The notes beneath the pieces were generated by a model, which searched no databases, was not told where the DNA came from, and saw only the letters and a program-made list of their open reading frames with translations. Position numbers and translations under genes: made by a program. DNA of 64,000 nt. Source: Seminavis robusta. Its lineage: Eukaryota; Bacillariophyta; Bacillariophyceae; Naviculales; Naviculaceae. Location of the stretch: NCBI GenBank assembly GCA_903772945.1, contig CAICTM010000097.1:1-64000 (forward strand), given 5' to 3'. Shown here piece by piece: positions 52,000-64,000 of this stretch (position 1 is the stretch's first letter; the number at the start of each line of letters is the position of its first letter).

Positions 52000-52481
52000 G
52001 GTGAATGGTGGAGATTGTGGAAGGAAAAGAGAGGAGAGAAAAATGAGTGGTGGCATTCCAGTCATGAAGCTTTTGAATCCCGAAATAACTCCACGGCCCA
52101 GTCACCGTGGAAAGCACAGATGTGGTTCCGAAAAGCAACTCTGAAAGCCGCGCCTCATTATGATCATGATCTTGAGGCCCCAGCTTTTGATGCAGACAAC
52201 CAAGATGATGATCACTGCTGGAAACGCATTCAATTCAGGGAAGAGGAAATGGTGGCAAATAGTCCAGCAAGCGCTGCCGCCTCAAGAAGACTTGAACTGT
52301 GGCCTCTCCAATGCACTTTAACTTGAAAGGTTCAGGAGGGCCATTGAACTAATGTTAGTGCGCAAAGACTCGACGTCTGATCATCTGATGAGTGATGAGG
52401 CTACTGTACTCTGTGAACAGCCACTTGTTGAGACCAATCTACAACCTAGCCAGAAATTCAAACATGCTTTTATTTTACTCT
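52000..52481. other. Intergenic between minus-strand genes, nothing seen
   Basis: A plus-strand open frame continues into this stretch from the shadow of the neuroguidin gene but is not protein-like. No gene is supported. Confidence 0.35.
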
Positions 52482-55462
<2,981 letters not shown>

Positions 55463-56548
55463 CTTGATAAAAACTATAGCTATGCGTTGATACCCAAGTC
55501 CCAAAGAGTACAGAAACTATGATGTAGACTGTCCAACGAACTGATTGCCCAGTGGAGCTTTTTCATCAAAACAAGAGGCAACAAAGTTGAAACCTCCACC
55601 ATCAAAGCCGAGGGTACGTCATCGCCCAGGCAACACGTGGAAGGGCTAGTTGAAGCCGTTTTTTAGCCTTCTCCCTAAACCAATGCATCAGAGCTGTAAA
55701 CGTGCCCTACCGGTACAGTAGGGCTTTTGCCATCCCCAAAAACGACCGGCAAAATTTTCCTGAACTCATCACGTGAATGCTCGAATGCTCCGCAAAGGCC
55801 ACAATACTTCTGCAGATGATTTGGTTGAGCTACGATTGTTACTACGATCGAATTGGTAGACCTGTACCGTACCCAGCTACGTCGTCTTTGCAATCTTCTC
55901 CGCTTTAGATGTCTTTCTATTTCCGCCCAAATACTTAGATGATCTAGGCTAAAACAGATCGATGCCTCCTTCTGAACCATTCCGCCTCAAGCGAATGGCA
56001 CTCTGCAAATGGTACTGGCTAGCTGCTATTCGTGCGCATGGCAAAGCATGGTAAATACAGGAGTCATGATGCCCACGAGGGACACAGTTCCCGGAGCGAG
56101 ACGTTCCAGTATCCATGCCCAAGAGGACACGAATTTATACGCGTCCACAGTAGGTTGGGAGGTCTATCGGTTTCCTCCTTTGCTGCGGGTCGTTGGTTAC
56201 GTACCCGGTCGGCCCTGAATGAGCCTTGTAAGAGAGTGTTGAATCTAGCCAGTCGCCCAAGTAATTTGGACTCTTTTTGGCTGTACGACGGCTCCAACGA
56301 TCGCCACTGCTAGCTAGTAGTACACTATACACACACACACACTCACCAGGCTATCTACGAGAAGATATTAGTCCAGCCTTATCAGTTATAAGTTAAGCTA
56401 CCATGTTTAGAAGATCATACGATTTTAGAAGATGCCCACCTGCAATTCAACGCTGCAGAACTAACTCACTATGTTGGACTATTGAATTGAATTGCCTGCG
56501 GTAGGCACAAAAACCATCAAAAGAGAGTGTTGATTGCTGTTGTTTCTC
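55463..56548. other. Intergenic 1.1 kb, no supported gene
   Basis: Small frames on both strands (for example 55675-55980) are arginine/cysteine-biased and not convincing. A CA-dinucleotide run lies at 56330-56343. CTAGCTAGTAGTACAC occurs nearby. Confidence 0.4.
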
Positions 56549-57369
56549 TTATTTGGCAGTCATTCCAACATCCTTGAACCATTCTCGGTTTTCAATTTCA
56601 TCTTCAATTTGTTCATGAATACCGGGGTAGTTCATCTTGAAATCAAAGATGGTGGTATCCTTGGTGGTACGGTTGTCCTTCATAAAGTCGAGTTCGGCCT
56701 TGACGGACTCCTTCAATTCCTGATCAAAGGCTTCGGACTCTTCGAACATGGCCAAGACCTTTTTGCGTTCCTCTTCGACACCGGGCTCTGGTTCGTAGGT
56801 TTCGGGAGCAGGACTGGCAGTCTTGTAAAAGTCTTCGAGTCCAGCGATCAATTCTTGGTCTCGAATGGAAGACTTGGCACCGGAAAAGTCGACTGGAGCG
56901 GGAGGTTTGTTGTACTTGTCGGCCATGACTTCGCCCGTGGTCACCCAGGCACGAAAGGAGTTGACCTTGGCGGCGGTACGGGGAGTCAACTTCCATACAT
57001 TGCGAGACCTGGTAAGGAATGATCAAATGACATACAGCAGTGTAAGCAAAGAGAGACTCATATAGAGGGAGATGACTAACGAGAGGCAACAAGCAAGGAC
57101 AACGAGGGGATGAAGGAGATCGCATCGAATGCTTTGCGTCGCATCGGCACTTTCGCAGCATTTGACTAATTCGACTCAATCCACACCAGCGATGACGATG
57201 CAGTGATGATGAAACTGTGGGGCCCTCCTTGGACAGCCTTGTAGTGGCTCAACTCGTCTCGTTTTCATCGGGAAAACACATGGTAGCGGCACAGATGAAC
57301 TTACCAGTCAATGTTTCGGTGGGCAAGTGTTCGCACCACGCGACGGGAGGTTGCTGTAACGTTGCTCAT
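56549..57369 (-). CDS. Mitochondrial ATP synthase subunit d
   Basis: Exons 57369-57305 and 57008-56549 (GTAAGT donor, CTTACCAG acceptor) join in phase to 174 aa. The first exon gives a basic start (MSNVTATSRRVVRTLAHRNIDW), where IDW parallels the TIDW of animal subunit d. The second continues SRNVWKLTPRTAAKVNSFRAW, then KPPAPVDFSGAKSSIRDQELIAGLEDFY. These follow the order of subunit d (SLKSW, PPAIDWAYYK, AGLVDDFEK). The C-terminal TIFDFKMNYPGIHEQIEDEI parallels the TIEDLNEAFPE element. The protein is in the peripheral stalk of mitochondrial ATP synthase. The intron is 296 nt. Length (about 160-175) is normal. Confidence 0.85.
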
Positions 57370-57530
57370 GGTCGGCTTTTGCTGTTCACACAAAAGAGTG
57401 GGTGTGGGATGCGAGGATCTGCCGAATACCGCTGTCCTTAGTAATGCGTCACTGGTTTGTCTAACCTTAACTGACGTGGAAATTTAAGGATAACCTCTTC
57501 GGATCTTCCGAGACGCAAAAAGAATTGACA

Positions 57531-58810
57531 ATGGCATGGCTTTTAGAAAGTGAAGTAGAACAAACTGAATGTGCCGTAATACTACTCATCAAGATAATGC
57601 TGATACGCAATGCATTCTCCCCCATGATGCGGGTGGCTGTAACTGGTGGTCGCCCATCGCTGTTGAGCATCCGAGGAGGACTACCCAAGAATTCAGCATG
57701 GTTGCTCCACCGACCAAATAATCCAGCCCTGATTTCCGCTGCTTTTTTGACCACCCAATCGAATGGATCTCCTGTCCATGCAGCATCATCGTCCTTGCGA
57801 TCTCGAAGGACACAACCTCTGGCACCACTGTTGCCATTTCCACACCATCGTGCCGTGGCGCTCTTTTCGTCCTCTGGTGGAGCACCCAAAGGCGGTGGTC
57901 GCGCTGGATTGTTTGCCAGTGTCCTTGGAGCTGGCGCTCTGATTGTGGGAAAGGGAAAATACATTCTGGGTGCCCTCAAATTGACCAAATTTGCCTCCTT
58001 GGGAAGCATGTTTGTGACTGTGGGAGCCTACACTATGCTCTTTGGTTTCCCCTATGCCGTCGGAATGGTGGGACTCATTGCAGTTCATGAGAGTGAGTTG
58101 CTTCTGTGCTCTGTTTCTAAACGAAATGACAGTGTGTTGGTTGGGTTAAAATTATGTATTCCATGTTTCTGACCACTTTTACTTGTTTTGGTACTTCTTC
58201 AGCCGGACACGCCCTGGTGATGCTACGATACGGCATTCCATTTTCTCCCATGGTATTTGTGCCCTTCATGGGAGCCGCTGTTGCCATGAAGGACATGCCC
58301 AAGGATGCCATGCAGGACGCTGTCATTGCCTTTGGAGGACCGGTATTGGGCACGGTGGGTGCCATGGGAGTGGCCGTCGCAGCCCAAGCCACAGATTCGC
58401 AACTCCTCTTTGCCTTGGCCGATTTTGGGTACATGATCAACTTGATCAATATGATCCCCATCGGTGCCTTGGATGGAGGCAAGATTGCGGGAGCATGCAG
58501 TCCCTATGCCGGTGTCGTTGGATTGGGCATGGGTGGTGGCCTTCTCTATGGGGGAGTCATTTCAAATCCCATTTTCTATCTCGTCATGCTGGCGGGAGGA
58601 TGGTCCACCTTTCAACGATTCTATGATCCAAAGGGATATGCGCCACCAAACTTTTATAAGATTACACCCACCCAGAAGGCTGGCATCTCGGCGGGATATG
58701 TGGGTCTGGTGGGGACCATCATGCTGGCCATGTCCGCAAATGCAGTCAACAAAAAATCGCCTGAGGAAATCAAACGATATCAGGAGCTTTCCATTGATGC
58801 CAGATATTAG
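57531..58810 (+). CDS. M50-type membrane metalloprotease
   Basis: Exons 57531-58092 and 58203-58810 join in phase to 389 aa. The splice rebuilds the zinc site HETGH (186-190; HExxH). The third ligand region is NLINMIPIGALDGGK (LDGG about 277), the NPDG/LDG element of site-2 proteases. Hydrophobic helices surround both (GSMFVTVGAYTMLFGFPYAVGMVGLIAV; GVISNPIFYLVMLAGGW). The N-terminal ~110 residues are Ser/Pro/Arg-rich and may be an organellar leader; an ATG at 57597 (MLIRNAFSPMMRV) is the more likely start if the target is mitochondrion or plastid. Plant EGY-type plastid S2P homologues are the closest relatives by general look. It cleaves proteins within membranes. Confidence 0.82.
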
Positions 58811-58924
58811 CTACTAGATAGAATTGCTCCTTGTCTACTAATCGCATTCCTAAATATCGTTTGCATCTGTCTGTACGAGACAATGCATTTCTTGAACCTC
58901 CACTTTTGACAGCTCCAAGTGCGA

Positions 58925-60874
58925 TCAAGGTCGACCAAGCCAGCGCCACTCTTCCAAGAGCAATTCCAATTGATGTGAAATTTCACCCGGAAAGTACATG
59001 GCGGGGACCCCAAGCGGACTTTCGACTCCGGCCACAGTTGCAACCTTTTTGCCGTAGTCATCACTGGAATCAATGTCCAAAACCTTGAAGTTTGGCCCCA
59101 TCGCAGAGATTGCCTTGTCTCCCACCAAGAGCTTGTTTTCCCGAGAGTATTTGCGGGGCTTGGACATGTGTGCCTTCCAAAAGATGGCAAGTTGAGGACA
59201 TGGTTTACACTCTTGTTTCCAAAACTGGACAGTTTCGGTATCGCTGAAGGAGCGAGCAGCATGCCATTCAACTGCCTTGACAAGCAGAAAATGCTTGTAA
59301 GCTCGGAGCGTCAGCTTTGCCTCTCGGTGTATGCTGAATAAGCCGAACGCTAAAATTTTCCATTTGTCGGCAAAGTCCAGGGGGACAGCATCGATGAAAC
59401 GTAGAAAATCCCGGCGAAAGTTGCTCAAGAGAGTGGAGAGGTTGAGGCGAGCAATCTGTTTCTTGAGAGTGACAAGATCCACAGAAGTTATAACTCCGTC
59501 AATGCCAGGAGAAATGGCTTCCCAGGCTGCTTGGTTCCAGATCTTGGATACCAAGAGGCAAGATTGAAGGCTCTGAAGCATGTCCTTCGTCTGCGAGCAA
59601 AGAGGTTCGATATGACGACGAAAGAAACCGCAGGGAGCGACGGGAGAAATGGCAAAGGAAACAATCTTGCCAACAAGATTGGCACTGTCCATCACAGCAC
59701 GGACGGGGCTCACGATGCTCGGACGAAGCCCCAAAGCTGCGGCTTGCTTCACATTGTCCATCACAGCATGGACGGGGCTCACGATGCTCGGACGAAGCCC
59801 CAAAGCTGCGGCTTGCTTCACATTGTCCATCACAGCATGGACGGGGCTCACGATGCTCGGACGGAGCCCCAAAGCTGCGGCTTGCTTCACATCAGTTGCC
59901 TTCAAGGAGGGCTTGGACACTTTGGTAGGAGGCTCGATAGGTTCAGCCATGGCGTGTATGTTTGGATAAGCAGGTGCTGAAGTGAATCCAGGAGGAGAGC
60001 CATACCCGTAGTCATACTGACTCCAATCCGCTGAAGTGAATCCAGGAGGAGAGCCATACCCGTAGTCAAACTGACTCCAATCAGGATAGTTTGGATAAGC
60101 AGGCGCTGAAGTGAATCCAGGAGGAGAGCTATACCCGTAGTCAAACTTGCTCCAACCAGGATAGAATCCAGAACTAGACAATGATTGCTCATGCTGATAT
60201 CGGCTGGGCTGGCTGGAAATCGAGGCACTCGGTGCTGCCAGGTTGGGTCGAACCGGTGGAGGAGCTGTACTTGTGGTTGCTGAAAACGCACTGGCCGAGG
60301 ACCCAAAAGGAGAGCCATACTCATAGTGGCTCCAATTTGGATAGAAACGAATACCAGACAGTGCTCGCCCGTATTGCTGTTGGCTGGGCCGATTCGTCTG
60401 CTGAGAAATCATGTCAGAGGGAAGCAATCCTCCAGAATTGGGATGGTAGCTTGGGTGTGGAACTGATCCATTGGTCAGAAAACAAGGAGGAATGTCAGCA
60501 TAATTTCGGCTTGTCCATGGCACCATTTCTCCTCCATTTCCTGTACCATACATTCCACTAACAACATCAGGAGTTGTCATTGGAATGCTCTGGCCAAACA
60601 CAGCTGGATTGTTCCGGATGCTTGCATGTGCATGATGATTGTTGCCATCAGCCCTTGCAGCAGCATTGCTTCCAACATAGTCAGCCGTGACAGATCCAGC
60701 AACAGGCTGACTCGTCGTTGGAATCGGGGCAACAGCGGCTGAACAACAAGTCATTGGATTCGCCAACAACACATTTCCGGTGGATCCTGCGGCAGGAATG
60801 CTGCCCTCCAGAAAAGCCCCAATTTTCTGGCGTACAGCATTTGGGGAGTGAGTAGTGTTTTGTTCGCTTTCCAT
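58925..60874 (-). CDS. Repeat-containing protein of unknown function
   Basis: The product is 649 aa, single exon. The first half is low-complexity, rich in N, S, Q, P and Y, with a tandem unit WSQFDYGYGSPPGFTSAPA (three to four copies) that looks prion- or RNA-granule-like. The middle has three near-identical 23-residue units (NVKQAAALGLRPSIVSPVHA, then VMD). The C-terminal ~230 residues are a folded, conserved-looking domain (CGFFRRHIEPL, LVSKIWNQAAWEAISPGIDG, KWKILAFGLFSIHREAKL, FLLVKAVEWHAARS) that may be an F-box/LRR-like helical domain; I cannot name it. The nucleotide repeats behind the units are given separately. Confidence 0.75.
   Translation of the reverse strand: MESEQNTTHSPNAVRQKIGAFLEGSIPAAGSTGNVLLANPMTCCSAAVAPIPTTSQPVAGSVTADYVGSNAAARADGNNHHAHASIRNNPAVFGQSIPMTTPDVVSGMYGTGNGGEMVPWTSRNYADIPPCFLTNGSVPHPSYHPNSGGLLPSDMISQQTNRPSQQQYGRALSGIRFYPNWSHYEYGSPFGSSASAFSATTSTAPPPVRPNLAAPSASISSQPSRYQHEQSLSSSGFYPGWSKFDYGYSSPPGFTSAPAYPNYPDWSQFDYGYGSPPGFTSADWSQYDYGYGSPPGFTSAPAYPNIHAMAEPIEPPTKVSKPSLKATDVKQAAALGLRPSIVSPVHAVMDNVKQAAALGLRPSIVSPVHAVMDNVKQAAALGLRPSIVSPVRAVMDSANLVGKIVSFAISPVAPCGFFRRHIEPLCSQTKDMLQSLQSCLLVSKIWNQAAWEAISPGIDGVITSVDLVTLKKQIARLNLSTLLSNFRRDFLRFIDAVPLDFADKWKILAFGLFSIHREAKLTLRAYKHFLLVKAVEWHAARSFSDTETVQFWKQECKPCPQLAIFWKAHMSKPRKYSRENKLLVGDKAISAMGPNFKVLDIDSSDDYGKKVATVAGVESPLGVPAMYFPGEISHQLELLLEEWRWLGRP
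59686..59892. repeat. Three 69-bp tandem repeats inside a gene
   Basis: The unit begins TGTCCATCACAGCA at 59686, 59755 and 59824, each 69 bp apart and nearly identical, with only single-base differences. The period is a multiple of three and so keeps the reading frame. High identity suggests recent expansion or ongoing gene conversion. Confidence 0.8.
59965..60172. repeat. Diverged tandem repeats inside the same gene
   Basis: The phrase GAAGTGAATCCAGGAGGAGA occurs three times, followed by CATACCCGTAGTCA and ACTCC variants. Spacing is unequal (66 and 51 bp), so units have been gained or trimmed in whole codons. Confidence 0.65.
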
Positions 60875-61561
60875 TTTGTAGAGCTACTGTGGACGCAAAT
60901 GTGTAAAAGTGTGTGAGAAAGGATGGCGAAGGCACTGACAATGCGGTAGCAACAAAGATGGCTCTTGGCGCTCAATCGATTCGATTCGCAGTCGCACAAC
61001 ATCAGACAATCCACAAGGGTAACAATGGCGTACTCGTAGTCCCTGAAGAGCGGCAACCGGAGGCTGAAAAGCGCGTTACTCAATCAACAGCGGAATTAGC
61101 GGCAGCAGTTGTTGTGCCTTGTTCAGTTATATTGTGGCTTCGTGCTTCGTTCTTCACTTTGCTGTCCACCATGAGAGCAAAACCAATGCTGAGAGCTCAG
61201 CGCAAGAGGCGCGAAAGATCTTCTAGAAGCTGGCGAAGCTGCAAATCGAAGGTTTCCTTGCCTCGCCCTACTACACTGTAGAAGGTTGGAGGTTGGTCAA
61301 CGCGGCTGCGGGATGCTACTGGTATCATGGTGCATGGCGAAAGAACCATGGATCCACCTATTGTATATTCCAAAGCCAACTGGAGTTGTCCAACTCAGTC
61401 ACATTTTTGGTCAATTCCATCAACAATCCGTCCAAGTGGAATTCCTCCGTCATGCCCGCACAAAACCAGGTTGGCATCTTGCTAGTACTGTATGGCTGCT
61501 ATACAATACTGATGACAATGACATGTTCAAAGTTTGTTTTCTATAGCATAGTACGCCCTGT
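60875..61561. other. Intergenic 0.7 kb, no supported gene
   Basis: Frames up to 122 codons on the plus strand (60913-61281) show no domain or leader. Nothing else is seen. Confidence 0.4.
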
Positions 61562-62665
61562 TTACTGTTTCAAATCGAGCTGTTTCTTCAAGACTTGCTG
61601 TATCACTTCTTGACCTCGCACCAGATCCCCATGTGCCGGTATGAGGGTGGTTGCCTTCCATTTCCGTACAATAAAGTCTATAATATCTTGAAATTTATCC
61701 TTGCTGGTGACCATGACATTTTTGTAAATGGGCAGATAGAGTCGATTCATGGCAAAAAAGAAGGCTCGACTACCAGCGGGAATGGACTCCAAAGAGGGTG
61801 CCAGTTCCCATTCTTGAACGGTCGAAGCCAAGTGCGAATTGGGAATGCCGTCCGCTTGTGGATAGTTCCAGTAGAGATCGGTGGTAATGAGTGTCTGCGA
61901 TGGCGTGTGGAAAAAGACGACTTCATTAAAGAAGGGTTTGCCCGTAGCGGGGCTCACTTCGACATCAATGTGAAGTGGTTGGATTTCTTCCAAATCCCAG
62001 CAATTGTCGAGATTGACTTGATTGGCCAAAACAACGTCGTCGTCATTCTTTGCTGCCTTCCAAGAACTGGGTCGAATTTGGGTGGGAATTTCCCCGGCAA
62101 AATCCACTTCGGGCATTCGTTCCGGCAATCCCGGACATCCCCACATGTGGGCATCGGGATAGGCAGCTGCCCATTGGGGAGCAAACTTGAGGTGTTCGTA
62201 ATTGGGTGACACGACGTATTTGACCGTGCCCAGTTTGTCGAGTGCTTCCTTGAGTGGTTCATCCAATCCCACGGGCGAATGAACCCACAGGTCCTTGCTG
62301 TTTGCCAATTGAATGACGACCATGCGACAACTGACATCGATATTGTTCCACATGAATTCTCGATCGCCCGTGTAGACACCGGGGATACTGGCGGGTGTCA
62401 AGACCGTCCCCAACCGATTGCTCCATCCGACCGACGAATACCCACCCACTTTGGCACCCTTGGCCAAGTTGGCATCCAATTCTTTGGCTTTTTCCACCAG
62501 TGCGGTGCGAGTCGAAATGGGAAACACGGGGGGTGGGTCTTCATTATTAGTCGAAGACGATAATCGGAGGCAGTGTCGTCTGGAAGACGAGCATGGTTCC
62601 CACGGAGAGAATGCCGCCGTAAGGAGGAAAAGACTGGAACAACGCAGCAACCAAAGCAACATCAT
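61562..62665 (-). CDS. Plastid-targeted DUF4336-like protein
   Basis: The product is 367 aa, ATG at 62665. The signal peptide MMLLWLLRCSSLFLLTAA ends before FSPWEP, giving F at +1, so plastid import is likely. The body matches the DUF4336 type, a metallo-beta-lactamase-like fold: SCRMVVIQLANSKDLWVHSPVGLD, VKYVVSPNYEHLKF, MWGCPGLPER, EVVFFHTPSQTLITTDLYWNY, and the terminal LIPAHGDLVRG. The HxHxDH zinc site is changed (PNYEHLKF), as is usual in this group, so hydrolytic activity is uncertain. Function is unknown. The frame is complete. Confidence 0.75.
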   Translation of the reverse strand: MMLLWLLRCSSLFLLTAAFSPWEPCSSSRRHCLRLSSSTNNEDPPPVFPISTRTALVEKAKELDANLAKGAKVGGYSSVGWSNRLGTVLTPASIPGVYTGDREFMWNNIDVSCRMVVIQLANSKDLWVHSPVGLDEPLKEALDKLGTVKYVVSPNYEHLKFAPQWAAAYPDAHMWGCPGLPERMPEVDFAGEIPTQIRPSSWKAAKNDDDVVLANQVNLDNCWDLEEIQPLHIDVEVSPATGKPFFNEVVFFHTPSQTLITTDLYWNYPQADGIPNSHLASTVQEWELAPSLESIPAGSRAFFFAMNRLYLPIYKNVMVTSKDKFQDIIDFIVRKWKATTLIPAHGDLVRGQEVIQQVLKKQLDLKQ

Positions 62666-62891
62666 GGTTGTCGGGTTAGAAGAAATCTATGGACTTCATC
62701 GTTCATCATGTGGATCTGTTTGACATCTGGGCAACTGAGTGAGTCAGTGAAAGACATCACCGATGAGATCTTCACTGACAGTTAGTCGAGTTAGTCGACT
62801 CAGTCATGTTTAGCACTTGTAATCCACGTCTCAATCCAGGTCTACCTTCGTTCTGTCCCATCGCCATGGACTCTCCGGCTTGAACTCCGCC

Positions 62892-64000
62892 ATGAAAGAG
62901 TTGAAACTGGAGGTCAGCCGTCTGCCTCAAAGCCGTTTGGCATTGACGAACAAGGCATATGTCCATCCCAGCGCCTTGCAAGGGCTTGTTCTGGGGCAGC
63001 AAAAGCCTGCACCCAAGCATCTCGAAGTTTTGTTGAACCGTCATGCTGTGTTTCACGTGGAAGAGAAAGATGGGGTGCCTTGCCACCAGATTGCTTTGAA
63101 CAGACTGCATCGTCAATATACACAACTTTGTCTGGGAGACCAGGTGTCCTTGAAACGTCTCTCTTGTGACGTAATGAAGGACTTGGCGGCCATCGCAGTC
63201 TCGGTTCGATTTCTGTCCCAAAAGAAACAGCGCTCGTTCCAGCCTTTACTAATCAACACTGAGGAGTTGGCTGCCACTGTCAAGACGACGTTTGAGGGAC
63301 AAATCTTTCAACCCAAACAGGCCATTGCTGTCGACTATCAAGGGACGTTGCTAGAATTGACCATTGCCAACATTTCAGTGGACTTTTTTGGACGGCTCGT
63401 GCCAACGACAAACATACATTTCCAGGATCAATCCAATATGGCGGTACTGAAATTCATCGACTACAAACCATCCAATTTCAATTTGGAGGAATGGGGCATT
63501 TTCGGGTTGGGTGCCGCAATCAATCACGTGTTCCGCCAAGCTTTTGCGTCGAGACTCGTGAGGTCATCACACATAGGGAGTCACGCTGTGCACAGCATGT
63601 TGCTGCGAGGACCAATCGGATGTGGGAAGATGCTCCTTGTGATAAAACTGGCACAAGCATTGAATGCCCATTACCCTTACATCATCCAGGACCTCAGTAC
63701 TACTGTTCTGGACGAACTTTTCTCCAACGCAGAAAAGGAACAAAGAAAAAGGAAAAAGGGACAGCTGCACATTATTGCCATTGATGGAATCGAATGGGTC
63801 CGAGAGCAGCGCAACTTGGAGTTGCTCCTTCGCAGGGCTCAACAATGCCACAATGTCTTGGTGGCCGTCACCACACGACAAATGGACTTTGAGTCGTCGT
63901 CCTTTCATCTCGTTGTTGACGTGGGTCCTCCACCGGATGCCTCGGCACGCCTCAAAATACTGAGACACTACACTGCCGGGCTTTCCGAGGAAGCCCTGCA
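62892..64000 (+). CDS. NSF-like vesicle-fusion ATPase, divergent, cut by window end
   Basis: The frame is open from the ATG at 62892 to the window end (369 codons). The N-domain (LKLEVSRLPQSRLALTNKAYV, LCLGDQVSLKRL, VRFLSQKKQ, FQPKQAIAVDYQGTLLEL) follows NSF in order. The D1 entry NFNLEEWGIFGLGAAINHVF and FRQAFASRLV are near copies of NSF (MGIGGLDKEF, FRRAFASRVF). NSF takes apart SNARE complexes with SNAP. The ATP site is altered: Walker A reads GPIGCGKM (240-247) with Met for Thr, and Walker B reads IIAIDGIE (D298 then G instead of E). This copy may be an inactive or regulatory paralogue. The rest lies beyond 64000. The start could be preceded by another exon. Confidence 0.75.
   Translation, partial: MKELKLEVSRLPQSRLALTNKAYVHPSALQGLVLGQQKPAPKHLEVLLNRHAVFHVEEKDGVPCHQIALNRLHRQYTQLCLGDQVSLKRLSCDVMKDLAAIAVSVRFLSQKKQRSFQPLLINTEELAATVKTTFEGQIFQPKQAIAVDYQGTLLELTIANISVDFFGRLVPTTNIHFQDQSNMAVLKFIDYKPSNFNLEEWGIFGLGAAINHVFRQAFASRLVRSSHIGSHAVHSMLLRGPIGCGKMLLVIKLAQALNAHYPYIIQDLSTTVLDELFSNAEKEQRKRKKGQLHIIAIDGIEWVREQRNLELLLRRAQQCHNVLVAVTTRQMDFESSSFHLVVDVGPPPDASARLKILRHYTAGLSEEAL

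Noticed and set aside
55675-55980. 101-codon minus-strand frame
   Set aside because: Arg/Cys-biased, unlike any neighbour; no splice sites to extend it.

Overview
The window reads as nuclear DNA of a photosynthetic stramenopile, most likely a pennate diatom. The evidence is internal. There is a fucoxanthin chlorophyll a/c-binding protein (46047-46830) whose leader ends in the SAAAFAP-type motif used for import into complex red plastids. Several other proteins carry signal peptide plus transit-like leaders. Introns are short (about 45-135 nt, GT-AG), genes are compact and lie on both strands, and diatom-type families appear (LRR, KLC-type TPR and F-box-like ankyrin proteins). Intergenic DNA is full of short palindromes (CTAGCTAG, TACCGGTA, GGTACC). 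Species cannot be fixed from sequence alone. Exon coordinates were derived by hand from GT-AG sites and reading phase.

Layout. 0-6 kb: three lineage-specific hypothetical genes, a CapZ-alpha-like capping protein with a long polyproline head, and an F-box-like/ankyrin gene with an in-frame TGA near its start. 6-12.5 kb: a divergent kinesin motor, then a two-P-loop nucleotide kinase whose first domain resembles thymidylate kinase/CMPK2. This lies tail-to-tail with a clear viperin (RSAD2-like radical SAM enzyme), followed by a lumenal PsbQ/Psb31-like protein. 12.6-18.3 kb: a secreted Gly-rich protein, a gene-poor stretch bounded by 29-bp inverted repeats, a GPI-anchor-type surface protein and a plastid protein. 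18.6-28.3 kb: a signalling-domain/TPR protein, a 3-beta-HSD-type dehydrogenase, a methyltransferase-type III polyketide synthase fusion and a three-exon P450. 29.3-42.7 kb: a 1463-aa UPF1-like SF1 helicase, an LRR membrane protein, a CRAL-TRIO protein and a seven-exon Patched-like transporter/receptor. 43.8-48.2 kb: two 3-hydroxyacyl-CoA dehydrogenase paralogues in inverted orientation around a signal peptidase SPC1 gene and the FCP gene. 48.6-64 kb: ALG11, a neuroguidin/Sas10-type protein, a leader-bearing Cdc48 (probably the plastid-import SELMA Cdc48), ATP synthase subunit d, an M50 protease, a repeat protein, a DUF4336-like plastid protein and the start of an NSF-like ATPase with altered Walker motifs.

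Most neighbours are unrelated housekeeping or plastid genes. The exception is the viperin/CMPK2-like pair at 7.8-11.6 kb. In animals and in some prokaryotes viperin-type enzymes, which make the chain terminator ddhCTP from CTP, sit next to nucleotide kinases that supply their substrate. The same partnership here, with a possible plastid or secretory leader on viperin, is the best candidate for an undescribed antiviral nucleotide system. The methyltransferase-PKS III fusion is the second.
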